A stretch of DNA of 64,000 nt from Clostridia bacterium (GTDB lineage Bacteria; Bacillota; Clostridia; Oscillospirales; QAKW01). Each line of letters starts with the position of its first letter. The stretch's first letter is position 1. The stretch covers positions 1 through 64,000 of the forward strand of contig JAFTZM010000031.1 of the NCBI GenBank assembly GCA_017464525.1, given 5' to 3'. The notes under the pieces are model-generated. The model did not search any database. It was not told where the DNA came from and saw nothing but the letters and a program-made list of their open reading frames with translations. Positions 16,165 to 25,230 of this stretch are shown here, one piece after another. Made by a program: the position numbers and the translations under genes.

Positions 16165-16412
16165 GACACGCCGGGAGATTGCCAAAAATGTTTCTGAATT
16201 CGTCAACCCGATCTCGTCGGCGTACATAGGTACGGTAGAGAGCGGGTTGGCGGATAGTAGAAAAAAGTTCAATAAAAATGCGGCTTTGGCCGCATTTTTC
16301 CTTATAACAACCCCTCCACCGCTAATGCGGTCCCCCGCCCCTTACACAGGGGCGGCAGGGTCTATATTATGCATATGTTTTTTCTGCGGTCGGGGACTTT
16401 TTTGACAGTCTC
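16165..16412 (-). mobile_element. Dispersed intergenic repeat, copy B, within a 16-bp direct repeat
   Basis: Positions 16216-16412 are the reverse complement of copy A (5921-6119) with scattered differences. The block is bounded by a perfect 16-bp direct repeat, AAGCGAGGTAATTTTT, at 16149-16164 and 16413-16428; the right copy forms half of the AraC gene terminator. This looks like insertion with target duplication. It carries the same internal hairpin as copy A and no transposase. Confidence 0.7.
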
Positions 16413-16437
16413 AAGCGAGGTAATTTTTACCTCGCTT
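16413..16437 (-). terminator. Terminator overlapping the AraC stop codon
   Basis: 9-bp stem AAGCGAGGT/ACCTCGCTT with loop AATTTTT. Confidence 0.6.
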
Positions 16438-17155
16438 TTATGTACTGACTAGGAGAACACCCGGCGAACTGCCTAAAGCGTCTGGAAAAATACACCGGAT
16501 CTTCAAATCCGCAGGCTCCGGCCAGCTCCGAAACGGAGATGCTTTGGCCATAGATCTCAATAAGCTTTATGGCGTGCTCCATCCGCACCTTGGTGAGAAA
16601 ATCGATGGGCGACATGGCGGTTGCTTTTCTGAATTCTGCCCGGATATAATCCTCGGCATAACCGCTTTTATGAAGCACCGCTGTCATTTCAAAAGCGGGA
16701 TCGGAAAAGTTCTGGGTCGCTTCATCGATCATTTTATGGATGACTCTGTGGATCGGCTTTTCATATTCGGTGTTCTTCAGCAGAAAATGCGCATACGCAT
16801 TGCAAAGGGCCGCCAGATATTCTGCGCCGGCATAGCGATTTTCATAGATCAGCTCTGCCAATCGCCGGCCGTTCATGGCGGCATTATCCTTCTGGACTGT
16901 AATTTCCCCGAACCGAAACAAATGATTGAAATTGCCGCTGACAGAAATGTTTACAAACCCGTTTTGTGATACAGAGCCGTGGGCCGTATGGGGCGGAACG
17001 ATCATAATACTTCCCGGCTCAAAGGAAAAGGCTTCATTTTGTGCCGCAAGGTGGCCGGTGCCGCTTAAATAATACATGATCTCCCAATCGGAATGCTGAT
17101 GAAGCGGATATTTTTTTGTCCCCGGCTTGGTTATGGATACAGAGAAAATGTTCAT
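16427..17155 (-). CDS. AraC-family transcriptional regulator
   Basis: 242 residues from ATG 17155 (GGTGAT upstream; a TTG at 17179 is less likely). Cupin sensor KKYPLHQHSDWEIMYYLSGT and a C-terminal pair of helix-turn-helix units ending in LAGACGFEDPVYFSRRFRQF and AGCSPSQYIKAR. It diverges from the GH5 gene at 17284 and probably regulates it. Its end abuts repeat copy B. Confidence 0.88.
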   Translation of the reverse strand: MNIFSVSITKPGTKKYPLHQHSDWEIMYYLSGTGHLAAQNEAFSFEPGSIMIVPPHTAHGSVSQNGFVNISVSGNFNHLFRFGEITVQKDNAAMNGRRLAELIYENRYAGAEYLAALCNAYAHFLLKNTEYEKPIHRVIHKMIDEATQNFSDPAFEMTAVLHKSGYAEDYIRAEFRKATAMSPIDFLTKVRMEHAIKLIEIYGQSISVSELAGACGFEDPVYFSRRFRQFAGCSPSQYIKAR

Positions 17156-17283
17156 AGGATCACCGGATCCATTATACAATAAATCTATCTTTTGTGCAAG
17201 TATAAAACGGTATTGTTATGTTTTTCCGAAGGCTGTAATGATATAATTCATTCAGCAACAATTCGGCAAGGAGAGCGCTTAAC

Positions 17284-18390
17284 ATGAAAAGATTCATTGG
17301 TTTTGAGCATGGGATGGGGATCGGCGGTTGGCTGACCAATTATAAACGCTTTAACGTTTTGCCCCGGGAAAGGCAGCTTTGCCTGACCGTAGGAGATATG
17401 GAACACTTTGCTACATATATTACCGAAGAGGACATTCGCTATATTGCCGGCCTTGGAATGGATCATATCCGTTTGGGGTTTGACCAAATTGTATTTGAAG
17501 AGTCTCCTTATGTTTATCGTGAAGAAATATTTGAACATATTGACAGGTTCATTCTTTGGTGCAAAAAATATCATCTTAATATCGTATTGAATATGCATAA
17601 AGCGGTCGGCAATTATTGTGACATTAAAGAAGATGTTGAATTATTGGAGGATGAGGAGCTTCAAAATCGGTTTATTGCCCTTTGGATCGCTTTTGAAAAA
17701 CGATATGAAAACGATAATAGCATCGCTTTTGAACTGTTAAACGAAGTTCGTAATGTTGATCCCCAAAAGTGGAATTTACTTGCAGAAAGAGCAATTAACG
17801 AACTCAGAAAAATAAACAAAACTCGAAAAATCATTATAGGGTCCACCTGCTGGAACAGCCCCGATACACTTAAGGATCTTAAAATTTATGATGACGAGAA
17901 TATTATTTACACCTTCCATATTTACAGTCCCCACGAATTTACCCATCAAAGAGGGGTCCTGCAGGCATCCCAGATCTTCTATAACCGAATCATGCCATAT
18001 CCGGGCGATATTGAGCGCTACCGAGATTTCCAGGCCGTCGTTCATCACAAACCGGTGTCCTACATGGGCTATGACCGGATGGATATCGCTTATATGCGGG
18101 ATGTTCTAAAGGCGGCTGTGGACTTCACAAAACAGAATCCTGATAAGATCTTGTGGTGCGGTGAATTCGGCACCATCCGCCATGCCGATATAAAATGGCG
18201 AGAAAATTGGATGCGGGATGTTATAACGATCCTGAAAGAAAATGACATCCCTTACTGCGTTTGGAACTATTTAAGCACTCCAAACGACGGGAACCGTTTT
18301 AGCCTTGTGGATGATGATCACCGCAAAATTTTAAGCGAAGAGCTGGCAAAAATTATCCGGGGCGAAATTGATGTAAAGCAAGCGGAGTGA
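17284..18390 (+). CDS. GH5-type glycoside hydrolase (cellulase family), cytoplasmic
   Basis: 368 residues starting at ATG 17284 behind AAGGAGAG. It is a GH5 TIM barrel: MDHIRLGFDQ (conserved Arg strand), FELLNEV with the acid/base Glu154, and WCGEFGT with the nucleophile Glu294. No signal peptide or binding module, so it should cleave imported beta-glucosides or beta-mannosides. AT-rich relative to the flanking chromosome. Single gene, ended by the hairpin at 18381-18407, and divergent from an AraC regulator. Confidence 0.88.
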   Translation: MKRFIGFEHGMGIGGWLTNYKRFNVLPRERQLCLTVGDMEHFATYITEEDIRYIAGLGMDHIRLGFDQIVFEESPYVYREEIFEHIDRFILWCKKYHLNIVLNMHKAVGNYCDIKEDVELLEDEELQNRFIALWIAFEKRYENDNSIAFELLNEVRNVDPQKWNLLAERAINELRKINKTRKIIIGSTCWNSPDTLKDLKIYDDENIIYTFHIYSPHEFTHQRGVLQASQIFYNRIMPYPGDIERYRDFQAVVHHKPVSYMGYDRMDIAYMRDVLKAAVDFTKQNPDKILWCGEFGTIRHADIKWRENWMRDVITILKENDIPYCVWNYLSTPNDGNRFSLVDDDHRKILSEELAKIIRGEIDVKQAE

Positions 18391-18407
18391 ATTTCACTCC
18401 GCTTTTT
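18381..18407 (+). terminator. GH5 gene terminator
   Basis: 10-bp stem overlapping the stop codon, followed by TTTTT. Confidence 0.85.
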
Positions 18408-18409
18408 GG

Positions 18410-18556
18410 TTATATATTTCGAAATTTGTAGATTGCTTTTTGCAATTCGTCAGCCAATTTAGATTTATCTTTAATTGCGAATACCCCTAATGGATCATTC
18501 CAAGAATCCATAGTGTCCGATGAAACAACTAAAAATGCGAGGGGAAACCCTCGCAT
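18410..18556 (-). CDS. Possible 48-residue ORF overlapping a terminator stem
   Basis: On the minus strand an ATG at 18556, 8 nt after the isomerase stop, opens 48 codons ending TAA at 18410-18412. The middle reads like real protein (VVSSDTMDSWNDPLGVFAIK, then DKSKLADELQKAIYKF). The first nine codons are the terminator stem itself and there is no clear ribosome site. It may be the tail of a lost gene rather than an expressed one. Not recognised. Confidence 0.3.
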   Translation of the reverse strand: MRGFPLAFLVVSSDTMDSWNDPLGVFAIKDKSKLADELQKAIYKFRNI

Positions 18557-18562
18557 TTTTAG
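18529..18562 (-). terminator. Terminator of the isomerase gene at 18565
   Basis: Stem CTAAAAATGCGAGGG paired with its complement across a 3-4 nt loop, A/T rich at the base. Confidence 0.75.
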
Positions 18563-18564
18563 CG

Positions 18565-19473
18565 TTAATCTTCAAACGCATCGTAAGAACTTAAAATGTG
18601 TTTACCTACAAGATACATAAATTTTTCCAGTTCCAACTGCATTTCCAAAGTCGGCTCAGAAAGACGTGTATCTCTGCTGAATTCACGTCTGTTTCCCAGC
18701 CAATATTTATTAGGCCTCAGAGTACTTCCGGATTCAAAAGTGAAGACACCTTTATAGTCGATTTCCTTCAGAGCGCACATAATTTCATCTATATTAAGAG
18801 TGCCCATATAGGGAATAATGTGCTCATCCTTCGCCCCGCGGTTATCGTTGAAATGAATGGCATATAAATCATCGCCAAGCGCCAAAATATCCTCATATTG
18901 ATTTCCCTCAATATTGGCATGACCTGTGTCCCAGCAAGAATGGAACATCGGGTGGTTTACGTAGTTGGAGAATTCTACCATATCAGAGCCGGTTTTGGGA
19001 TAATACCACGGCATATTCGCACTTGTTGTATTTTCGTGTAGGACATTGACGTTATTTTTTTCTGCAGCTTCAAAAAGCCGCTCAAAAAACGCCTTGTTTC
19101 TTTTGAACCATTCTTCTTTTGTAGCATTAGGATCCCAACCTGAATGTACCACCATATTAGGTATTCCTAATGCCCCACAAATTTCAATAGCACGGATATT
19201 CCATTGAACGGCTTTTTCAAATTGTTTTTTGTCTAATGGATTGGTGTTGGGCGAATGACACTGAATGAATTGTATGTCTGAGGCTTTGGCATATTCTTTT
19301 ATTTCTTCCACTGTCTGTTGCCAATCGTCGGAAAGGATCAGAGAATCATTCTCCATCACGGTGTAAAGGCTCAAATCGATATATTTAAAGCCGGCACTGC
19401 GAACATATTTTATCCTATCCATATAGTTGTTACAAAATCGGTCAAAATCACCCGTTGAAGTTGCAAGTTTCAT
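18565..19473 (-). CDS. Sugar phosphate isomerase/epimerase (TIM barrel)
   Basis: 302 residues from ATG 19473 (AGAGGTGA upstream; the open frame to 19536 has no site). Barrel motifs: FKYIDLSLYTVM, PNMVVHSGWD, VNVLHENTT (metal Glu), HSCWDTGHANIEG and FTFESGSTLRP. Probably a keto-sugar or inositol isomerase in the cytoplasm. It follows the AraC gene at 19546-20403 on the same strand after 72 nt and may be co-transcribed. Substrate unknown. AT-rich. Confidence 0.85.
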   Translation of the reverse strand: MKLATSTGDFDRFCNNYMDRIKYVRSAGFKYIDLSLYTVMENDSLILSDDWQQTVEEIKEYAKASDIQFIQCHSPNTNPLDKKQFEKAVQWNIRAIEICGALGIPNMVVHSGWDPNATKEEWFKRNKAFFERLFEAAEKNNVNVLHENTTSANMPWYYPKTGSDMVEFSNYVNHPMFHSCWDTGHANIEGNQYEDILALGDDLYAIHFNDNRGAKDEHIIPYMGTLNIDEIMCALKEIDYKGVFTFESGSTLRPNKYWLGNRREFSRDTRLSEPTLEMQLELEKFMYLVGKHILSSYDAFED

Positions 19474-19545
19474 AAAATCACCTCTTTGTTTTATTATATA
19501 CTTGTTATTTTTTCTTCGTAGAGTTTGTTGAAACAATTTGAATCG

Positions 19546-20403
19546 TTATGATGACGCTCCTATCTGCAATTGCTTACCTTTCAGGCTTTTCCGGTATTCC
19601 CCCGCGCTTTTCCCCATCAATTTTTTAAACACACGGCAAAAACTTTTTGCATCGGCAAAACCGGTTTCCTGGGCGATTTTTTCAATAGGATCAACGCTTT
19701 CCCGCAAGAGGATACAGGCAATTTCGACCCGATGGCGATTGAGGGTATGATGAAAGGTCTCGCCCGTGATGTCTTTGAAAATTTTGCAGAAATTGCTTTT
19801 GCTGTATCCGCAGGCGGCACTGATGGTTTCAATGCTCAAGGGCTCATAATAATGGTTGTAGATAATCTCCAGGGACTGATCGATCCGTTTTATATCATTT
19901 AATTTTTTACTTTGCATATCGATGGAACGCGAATGATGCAGTACTTGCAAAAGCAGGTGGCTTATTTTATATAAATTCCCCTTGATAGACAATTCGCAAA
20001 AGTTCGACTTGGAAAGATGCAGGGCGGCGGTTTCCTCCAGCAGCGCAATGATTCGTTTATAGGATGCGGTGTGCTGCAGCTTACTTTTTTTGTAAAGGTG
20101 GCAGTTTGCATTTTGGGCGGCGAAGGTTTCAAAGTACTCACCGAGAAAAGCGTAGCCCAATTCAATGGTCATTCGTTGCCCGGACGCATTGCTTTGGGGA
20201 AATTCGTGGGCAGTCATTGGCCCCACAATGGCGAAATCCCCCGCAGTTAATGAATATCGTTTGGTTTCGCAGATAATATCATATGTTCCTTCTCTGCAAT
20301 AGCTCAACTCAATTTCAGGATGACGGTGCAGTTCAAAAGCCGAAGCCATACAAACCGAAACGAAATACGGATGACTGCCGATAAGCAATTTTTGGTAAAG
20401 CAT
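19546..20403 (-). CDS. AraC-family transcriptional regulator
   Basis: 285 residues from ATG 20403, where GGAAGGTGAT sits upstream; the 37 extra in-frame codons have no site. Cupin sensor: FELHRHPEIELSYCREGTYD and GPMTAHEFPQ. Helix-turn-helix pair: LSIETISAACGYSKSNFCKI and DPIEKIAQETGFADAKSFCR. It diverges from the isomerase/ceramidase-like/DegT operon at 20551 and is its likely regulator. Confidence 0.88.
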   Translation of the reverse strand: MLYQKLLIGSHPYFVSVCMASAFELHRHPEIELSYCREGTYDIICETKRYSLTAGDFAIVGPMTAHEFPQSNASGQRMTIELGYAFLGEYFETFAAQNANCHLYKKSKLQHTASYKRIIALLEETAALHLSKSNFCELSIKGNLYKISHLLLQVLHHSRSIDMQSKKLNDIKRIDQSLEIIYNHYYEPLSIETISAACGYSKSNFCKIFKDITGETFHHTLNRHRVEIACILLRESVDPIEKIAQETGFADAKSFCRVFKKLMGKSAGEYRKSLKGKQLQIGASS

Positions 20404-20550
20404 TATAATCACCTTCCGTCGATAAGTATATACTGTAATGAAATAACATTCAAGTCCTTTTAGAATTTTTGCGAAATTAACAAGAAGAACAGGTATGTAT
20501 TTTGCAAATTTCATATGTTACAATAAAATTGAAAAAAGGAGGCGGCCCAT

Positions 20551-21300
20551 ATGAGAAAGATCGGCGCACAGTTATATACGGTGAGAAAAACTCTTGCAAC
20601 AAATGAAGATATCAAGCACACACTCCGAGCCATTAAAGAGATCGGGTATGACTCGGTGCAACTTTTTGGGGCTCCGTACCTGCTTGAGGCTTGCGCCCAT
20701 TCTGCCCAAGAAACCGGCCTTGAAATTGTGGGCGTTTTAGTAGATCTGAATACCTGTGAAGCCCACGAACGAGAACTGTTTCAAATCTGCAGCAAGTATC
20801 ATATTTCAGATATAGGAATCAGTAGCCGTTTTTCAGAGTGTCAGGATACGGATACATATATTGCAAGGGTAAATGCCTTTGCCGCAAAGGCAAAGAATGC
20901 AGGCTTTACCTTTTCCTATCATAACCACGGTCACGAGTTTATCAGGCTTGATTGTGGAGAAACGGCAATGGATCGGTTTTTAAAAGAGTTTCATGCAGAA
21001 ACGGTAGATTTTATGCCCGACACCTATTGGCTGCACGACGGCGCTTATGATGTACGGTATTTTTTGGAGCAGACCAAAGGGCGTGTAAAGATATTGCACC
21101 TAAAAGATATGAAGCGTACAGAACAGGGGCACACCTTTGCTGAGATAGGAATCGGAAATCTTTATTTCAAAGGGATTGTAAAAGCGGCGTATGCTTGTGG
21201 GATAAAGCATTTTGTTGTAGAGCAGGATAGCTGCGAAAGTAATCCAATTGACAGTTTAAGGAAAAGCTACAAGTACATCAAAACTTTATTGGAGAATTAA
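20551..21300 (+). CDS. Sugar phosphate isomerase/epimerase (TIM barrel), first gene of operon
   Basis: 249 residues with AAAAAGGAGG before ATG 20551. The opening MRKIGAQLYTVRKTLATNED is typical of IolE/IolI-like barrels; metal strands are FTFSYHNHGHEF, MPDTYWLHDGAYD and VKILHLKDMK, with FVVEQDS near the end. Family members handle keto-inositols or 3-keto sugars. It is followed after 2 nt by the ceramidase-like gene and then DegT, so the three probably act in one pathway. Confidence 0.85.
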   Translation: MRKIGAQLYTVRKTLATNEDIKHTLRAIKEIGYDSVQLFGAPYLLEACAHSAQETGLEIVGVLVDLNTCEAHERELFQICSKYHISDIGISSRFSECQDTDTYIARVNAFAAKAKNAGFTFSYHNHGHEFIRLDCGETAMDRFLKEFHAETVDFMPDTYWLHDGAYDVRYFLEQTKGRVKILHLKDMKRTEQGHTFAEIGIGNLYFKGIVKAAYACGIKHFVVEQDSCESNPIDSLRKSYKYIKTLLEN

Positions 21301-21302
21301 AT

Positions 21303-22607
21303 ATGGAAAAACTATTTTTAGGCGTTGCCCGTGAAATTATAACCCCAGAGGTCGGCGGACAACTTTACGGTTACAGACCTGACGTTTTTTCTGAGTCGGT
21401 AGCAGACGACCTTACAGTGACGGCTTTTTATTTTAAATATGGTAACACCCAAGCGTTAATGCTAAGCGCTACCGTGTGCTTAATTCAAACCGAGTTATCA
21501 CAAAGGATCCTTTCTTTAATAGAGCAGAATTTTGGGATTCCAAAGAAAAACTGTATGCTAAGCGCTACCCACACCCATTCAGGTCCAAATACTGCCGGCG
21601 AGACTGGTTGGGGTGATATTGATACAAAATACTGCGACGAGATATTTATACCCGCAATTCGTTCGGCAGTTGAAAAAGCAACCAATCATATTCAGCCTGT
21701 AAAAATGGGTACTGCTCACGGCACCAGCCTTGTAGGTATAAACAGACGTGAAATAACGGAAGATAACGAGACTGTTTTGGGGCAAAATCCTTGGGGTTGT
21801 TTTAATCCTAAAATGACGGTAATATCTTTTGCCGATTTAAACGGGAATAAGATTGCAAATATAGTTCATTACGGTGCCCACGGAACTGCCGCAGGAGCAA
21901 ACCATGAAATCAGTCGGGATTGGTCGGGCATAATGATCGACACGCTTGAAAAACAAAGCGGTGCGCTTACAGCATTCTTTAACGGTCCTGAGGGAGATGT
22001 AGGGCCCAGACTTTCAAACAAAAAGACCGTAGGTGATTTGAGTTATGTGCGTGAATTAGGTGCCGTTGCCGCCCGGGATGCGGTAGGAATCTTCGAAAGA
22101 ATCCATCATTATACCGATGTGGCGGTGTCGGTTTCTCATAAAAAGTTGCAGATTCCCCTTAAAAAGCGGATCTCCGTCAACGATGCCGGGCGGATGCTGG
22201 AAATCTATAAGGATCATACCGTAAATCTTAAAGGAATGATCCGCAAGCACTTGGAAAATACCATACAATCCTATAAAGATGGCTTTGTTGATCAAGACGC
22301 ATGGGTGGTGGAGCAAACCATCATTGCCTTGGGCGATCTTGTATTTGTTTCCTTCCCCTATGAGTTGTTTTCCGAGATCGGCATGAGAATTGATAAGGCG
22401 TTTCAAACTAAATCTGTTTTATCCTTGTCCAATACCAACGGTAGCGAAGGATACTTTATCACCCAGGATGCAATTTGCCGCGGCGGATATGAAGTTCGTA
22501 TGTTTTTATACGGTCATATCCAACCCTTTTGCGACGATGCGGATTTTGCTTTGATGCAAGAAACGGTAAATCATATTAAAAACATAAGAAACGAAAGTGA
22601 GGAATAA
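21303..22607 (+). CDS. Neutral/alkaline ceramidase-like amidohydrolase
   Basis: 434 residues. LFLGVAREIITPEVG is the usual opening of the ceramidase N-terminal domain, and SATHTHSGPNTAG contains the zinc-binding His90/His92 pair; FNGPEGDVGPR is another conserved loop. True ceramidases are longer, secreted and have a C-terminal domain; this one has no signal peptide and ends early. A cytoplasmic metal-dependent amide hydrolase acting on a sugar or cyclitol amide would fit the neighbours, but that is inference. Start 2 nt after the isomerase and 2 nt before DegT. Confidence 0.8.
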   Translation: MEKLFLGVAREIITPEVGGQLYGYRPDVFSESVADDLTVTAFYFKYGNTQALMLSATVCLIQTELSQRILSLIEQNFGIPKKNCMLSATHTHSGPNTAGETGWGDIDTKYCDEIFIPAIRSAVEKATNHIQPVKMGTAHGTSLVGINRREITEDNETVLGQNPWGCFNPKMTVISFADLNGNKIANIVHYGAHGTAAGANHEISRDWSGIMIDTLEKQSGALTAFFNGPEGDVGPRLSNKKTVGDLSYVRELGAVAARDAVGIFERIHHYTDVAVSVSHKKLQIPLKKRISVNDAGRMLEIYKDHTVNLKGMIRKHLENTIQSYKDGFVDQDAWVVEQTIIALGDLVFVSFPYELFSEIGMRIDKAFQTKSVLSLSNTNGSEGYFITQDAICRGGYEVRMFLYGHIQPFCDDADFALMQETVNHIKNIRNESEE

Positions 22608-22609
22608 CG

Positions 22610-23776
22610 ATGTATCGAATCGGTCACGAGGAGATCGCGGAGCTAATCAAGGTGATCAATGCCCGTGATTTATTTAAAATCAACAAAGGACTGAAGGAAT
22701 CCCAACAGGTAGAAAACAAGCTGAGCGAAATTTTTTGCTGTGAATATCCCATCTTTATGACCAGCGGTCATGCGGCGCTTACATCGGCGCTTGTTGCAAT
22801 GGGCATAGGGCCCGGTGATGAAGTCATCGTCCCTGCTTATACATATATTGCAACCGCTATGGCGGTGGTTGCCGCAGGTGCCATTCCTGTTATTGCAGAG
22901 ATTGATGATACACTTACTCTTTCACCGCAAGACATAAAAATGAAAATTTCAAAGCAAACAAAGGCAATCATACCGGTGCATATTCAGGGCTTTCCTTGCA
23001 ATATGAAGGCAATTATGGAGATCGCCCAAGCGAACAACCTCTTTGTTTTAGAGGATGCTTGTCAGGCGGATGGCGGAAGTTTTGGGGGGAAGCGCCTTGG
23101 AACGATTGGCAATGCCGGTGCACTTAGCTTTAATTATTTTAAGATCATATCTTGCGGTGAGGGTGGCGCATTATTAACCGACGACCGAGAAATCTATGAA
23201 CGCGCTCTTATTTATCAAGACAGCAGCGCCGTTGCATTTTTCGGTGACCAAATGAACGGATTTTCCACAGATGGCTTTTGCGGCAATGAATACCGCTCCA
23301 ATGAACTTTGCGCTGCGGTGATGAATGTTCAACTTTCTCGCCTCGACGGCATTTTGGCGGATCTCAGAAAAAATAAAAAATATATTATGGATCATCTGGA
23401 TGGAATTTGCAAATTCATTCCCTCCAACGATATTGAGGGTGATTGCGGTACAACCCTCGCTTTCCAATTTGAAACAGAAGAACAGGCAAGAGCTTTCGCC
23501 ACCGCTGAGGGCATAAACGGAACCTTGCCCATTGATACCGGAAAGCACGTGTATAAGCACTGGACACCAATTATGGAAAAACGGGGTGCCTTCAATCCCT
23601 TGATGGATCCCTTTAAAATGCAAGCAAATAAGGATATTACACCTGATTATCATACGGAAATGTGCCCCGAAACACTAAATAAATTGTCAAAGGTCGTTTA
23701 TATGAGTATAAACCCAAATGATAATAAGGAACACCTTGATGAAAAAATTGAACAGATTAAAAAAGCGTTGAATTAA
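22610..23776 (+). CDS. DegT/DnrJ/EryC1-family PLP aminotransferase
   Basis: 388 residues. GPGDEVIVPAYTYIATAMAV and FVLEDACQADGG are conserved cofactor loops, and SFNYFKIISCGEGGAL carries the PLP lysine, Lys178. The family mostly makes amino-sugars or aminocyclitols (keto-inositol aminotransferases included). No nucleotide-sugar genes are near; with two isomerase-type proteins and an amidohydrolase, use of an N-acylated aminocyclitol or amino-sugar is a possible role. Last gene of the operon; no strong terminator follows before spoVT-leader copy 1. Confidence 0.87.
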   Translation: MYRIGHEEIAELIKVINARDLFKINKGLKESQQVENKLSEIFCCEYPIFMTSGHAALTSALVAMGIGPGDEVIVPAYTYIATAMAVVAAGAIPVIAEIDDTLTLSPQDIKMKISKQTKAIIPVHIQGFPCNMKAIMEIAQANNLFVLEDACQADGGSFGGKRLGTIGNAGALSFNYFKIISCGEGGALLTDDREIYERALIYQDSSAVAFFGDQMNGFSTDGFCGNEYRSNELCAAVMNVQLSRLDGILADLRKNKKYIMDHLDGICKFIPSNDIEGDCGTTLAFQFETEEQARAFATAEGINGTLPIDTGKHVYKHWTPIMEKRGAFNPLMDPFKMQANKDITPDYHTEMCPETLNKLSKVVYMSINPNDNKEHLDEKIEQIKKALN

Positions 23777-23810
23777 AACGAAAGATGTTTTAAAAAGTAA
23801 ATCTATAAAG

Positions 23811-23995
23811 TATAAATCTCCTTGTTTTACAAATACTAACAGAACAAATTTGTAAAGCAAGGAGTTTTTATATATGAAAGCGCCCGAAGGAAGTGCCCTT
23901 GGGGTGCAACTGGAATAGTTCGAAGAATAGATGAATGAGATATAAAAACACCAATAGTTGAAAACCTGCATAAACACAAGGTTTGGGCATTTTTA
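23811..23995 (+). pseudogene. Decayed spoVT leader repeat, copy 1
   Basis: It matches the spoVT 5' region: GTATAAATCTCC, a 14-bp hairpin (23818-23831 with 23851-23864) that contains the AAGGAG site, and ATG at 23874. After four codons the frame is broken by an insert of about 24 nt, giving a 14-residue peptide. Downstream it keeps AACACCAA and GCATAAACAC plus a small hairpin, both shared with copy 2. It lies in the 383-nt gap between DegT and the phosphate transporter; the rest of that gap holds only the promoter at 24080. Confidence 0.8.
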
Positions 23996-24079
23996 AAAGA
24001 ACGATATTGAACGAAAAAAATTAATATTGACCTATCCAAAACAACTACATAAAAACTTTTTAAAAACAATTAAATAGAC

Positions 24080-24108
24080 TTGACAGCTCTGATGTTACAA
24101 AATAAAAT
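24080..24108 (+). promoter_or_regulatory. Promoter of the Pit/DUF47 pair
   Basis: TTGACA (24080-24085), 17-nt spacer, TAAAAT (24103-24108). Confidence 0.65.
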
Positions 24109-24159
24109 ATAATAGGTTTTATTTGTTATAAAAACAAGTGGTTTTAAAGGGGGCTGTTT

Positions 24160-25212
24160 ATGGATTCAATATTAGAATTTTGGTATCAGATGACGGCAAA
24201 TCCACTGCTGTTTATTGCAGTAGTGCTGACACTCGGCGTTATTCTGGTAAATGGCTGGACGGATGCACCGAATGCTATTGCTACATGTGTTGTAACACGG
24301 TGTATGCCTCCGAAAGCCGCAATACTTATGGCGGCAGTTTTCAATTTTCTCGGCGTTTTTGTGATGACTCTTGTTAATGCAACAGTTGCCGAAACCATTA
24401 CAAAGATGGTTGACTTTGGCACAGACCCGGATAAAGCAATTATTGCTTTGAGCGCTGCACTGTTTGCTATTGTTCTTTGGGCCACACTTGCCTGGGTATT
24501 CGGAATTCCCACCAGCGAAAGCCATGCGCTTATAGCCGGTCTTACCGGTAGTGCTATTGCTCTCCACAACAGTTTAACAGGTGTTAACGGTAACGAGTGG
24601 ATAAAAGTCGTTTACGGCATCGGTATTTCAGTAGTCCTCGGTTTCGGTCTTGGCTGGCTGGTATGCAAACTCGTTACAAAAATATTCTATAAAGCAAACC
24701 GACCGAAAACTGAGCCGTTTTTCAGAGGAGCACAGATCGTCGGTGCCGCTGCGATGGCATTCATGCACGGTGCGCAAGACGGACAGAAATTTATGGGCGT
24801 TATGCTGCTCTGTGTATACATGTCAAAGGGACAAGCACTCCCTTCGGATATACATATTCCCGTCTGGCTGATGATTCTCTGCTCCGTTATCATGGCGGCA
24901 GGTACAGCTATGGGTGGCAAGAAAATCATTAAATCTGTTGGAATGGACATGGTAAAGCTTGAAAAATATCAAGGCTTTTCGGCAGATATTGCGGCAGCGC
25001 TTTCGCTTCTGTTCTGCTCGGTATTCAGTCTTCCCGTATCGACCACACACGCAAAGACTACATCCATTATGGGCGTCGGCGCTGTAAAACGAGTGTCCGC
25101 AATCAATTTTGGCGTCGTTAAGGAAATGGTTCTGACTTGGGTTCTGACATTCCCCGGATGCGGCCTTGTGGGCTTTTTAATGACCAAACTATTTATATTT
25201 ATATTTACCTGA
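24160..25212 (+). CDS. Low-affinity inorganic phosphate transporter, PiT family
   Basis: 350 residues with AAAGGGGG before ATG 24160. Both PiT signatures are present: GWTDAPNAIATCVVTR near the N-terminus and LPVSTTHAKTTSIMGVG near the C-terminus, in a protein of about ten membrane helices. It carries phosphate (as metal phosphate) into the cell with H+ or Na+. It forms a two-gene unit with the DUF47 partner 18 nt downstream, a standard pairing. AT-rich; it fills the interval between spoVT-leader copies 1 and 2. Confidence 0.9.
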   Translation: MDSILEFWYQMTANPLLFIAVVLTLGVILVNGWTDAPNAIATCVVTRCMPPKAAILMAAVFNFLGVFVMTLVNATVAETITKMVDFGTDPDKAIIALSAALFAIVLWATLAWVFGIPTSESHALIAGLTGSAIALHNSLTGVNGNEWIKVVYGIGISVVLGFGLGWLVCKLVTKIFYKANRPKTEPFFRGAQIVGAAAMAFMHGAQDGQKFMGVMLLCVYMSKGQALPSDIHIPVWLMILCSVIMAAGTAMGGKKIIKSVGMDMVKLEKYQGFSADIAAALSLLFCSVFSLPVSTTHAKTTSIMGVGAVKRVSAINFGVVKEMVLTWVLTFPGCGLVGFLMTKLFIFIFT

Positions 25213-25230
25213 TTAGAAAGGATTTTTAAA

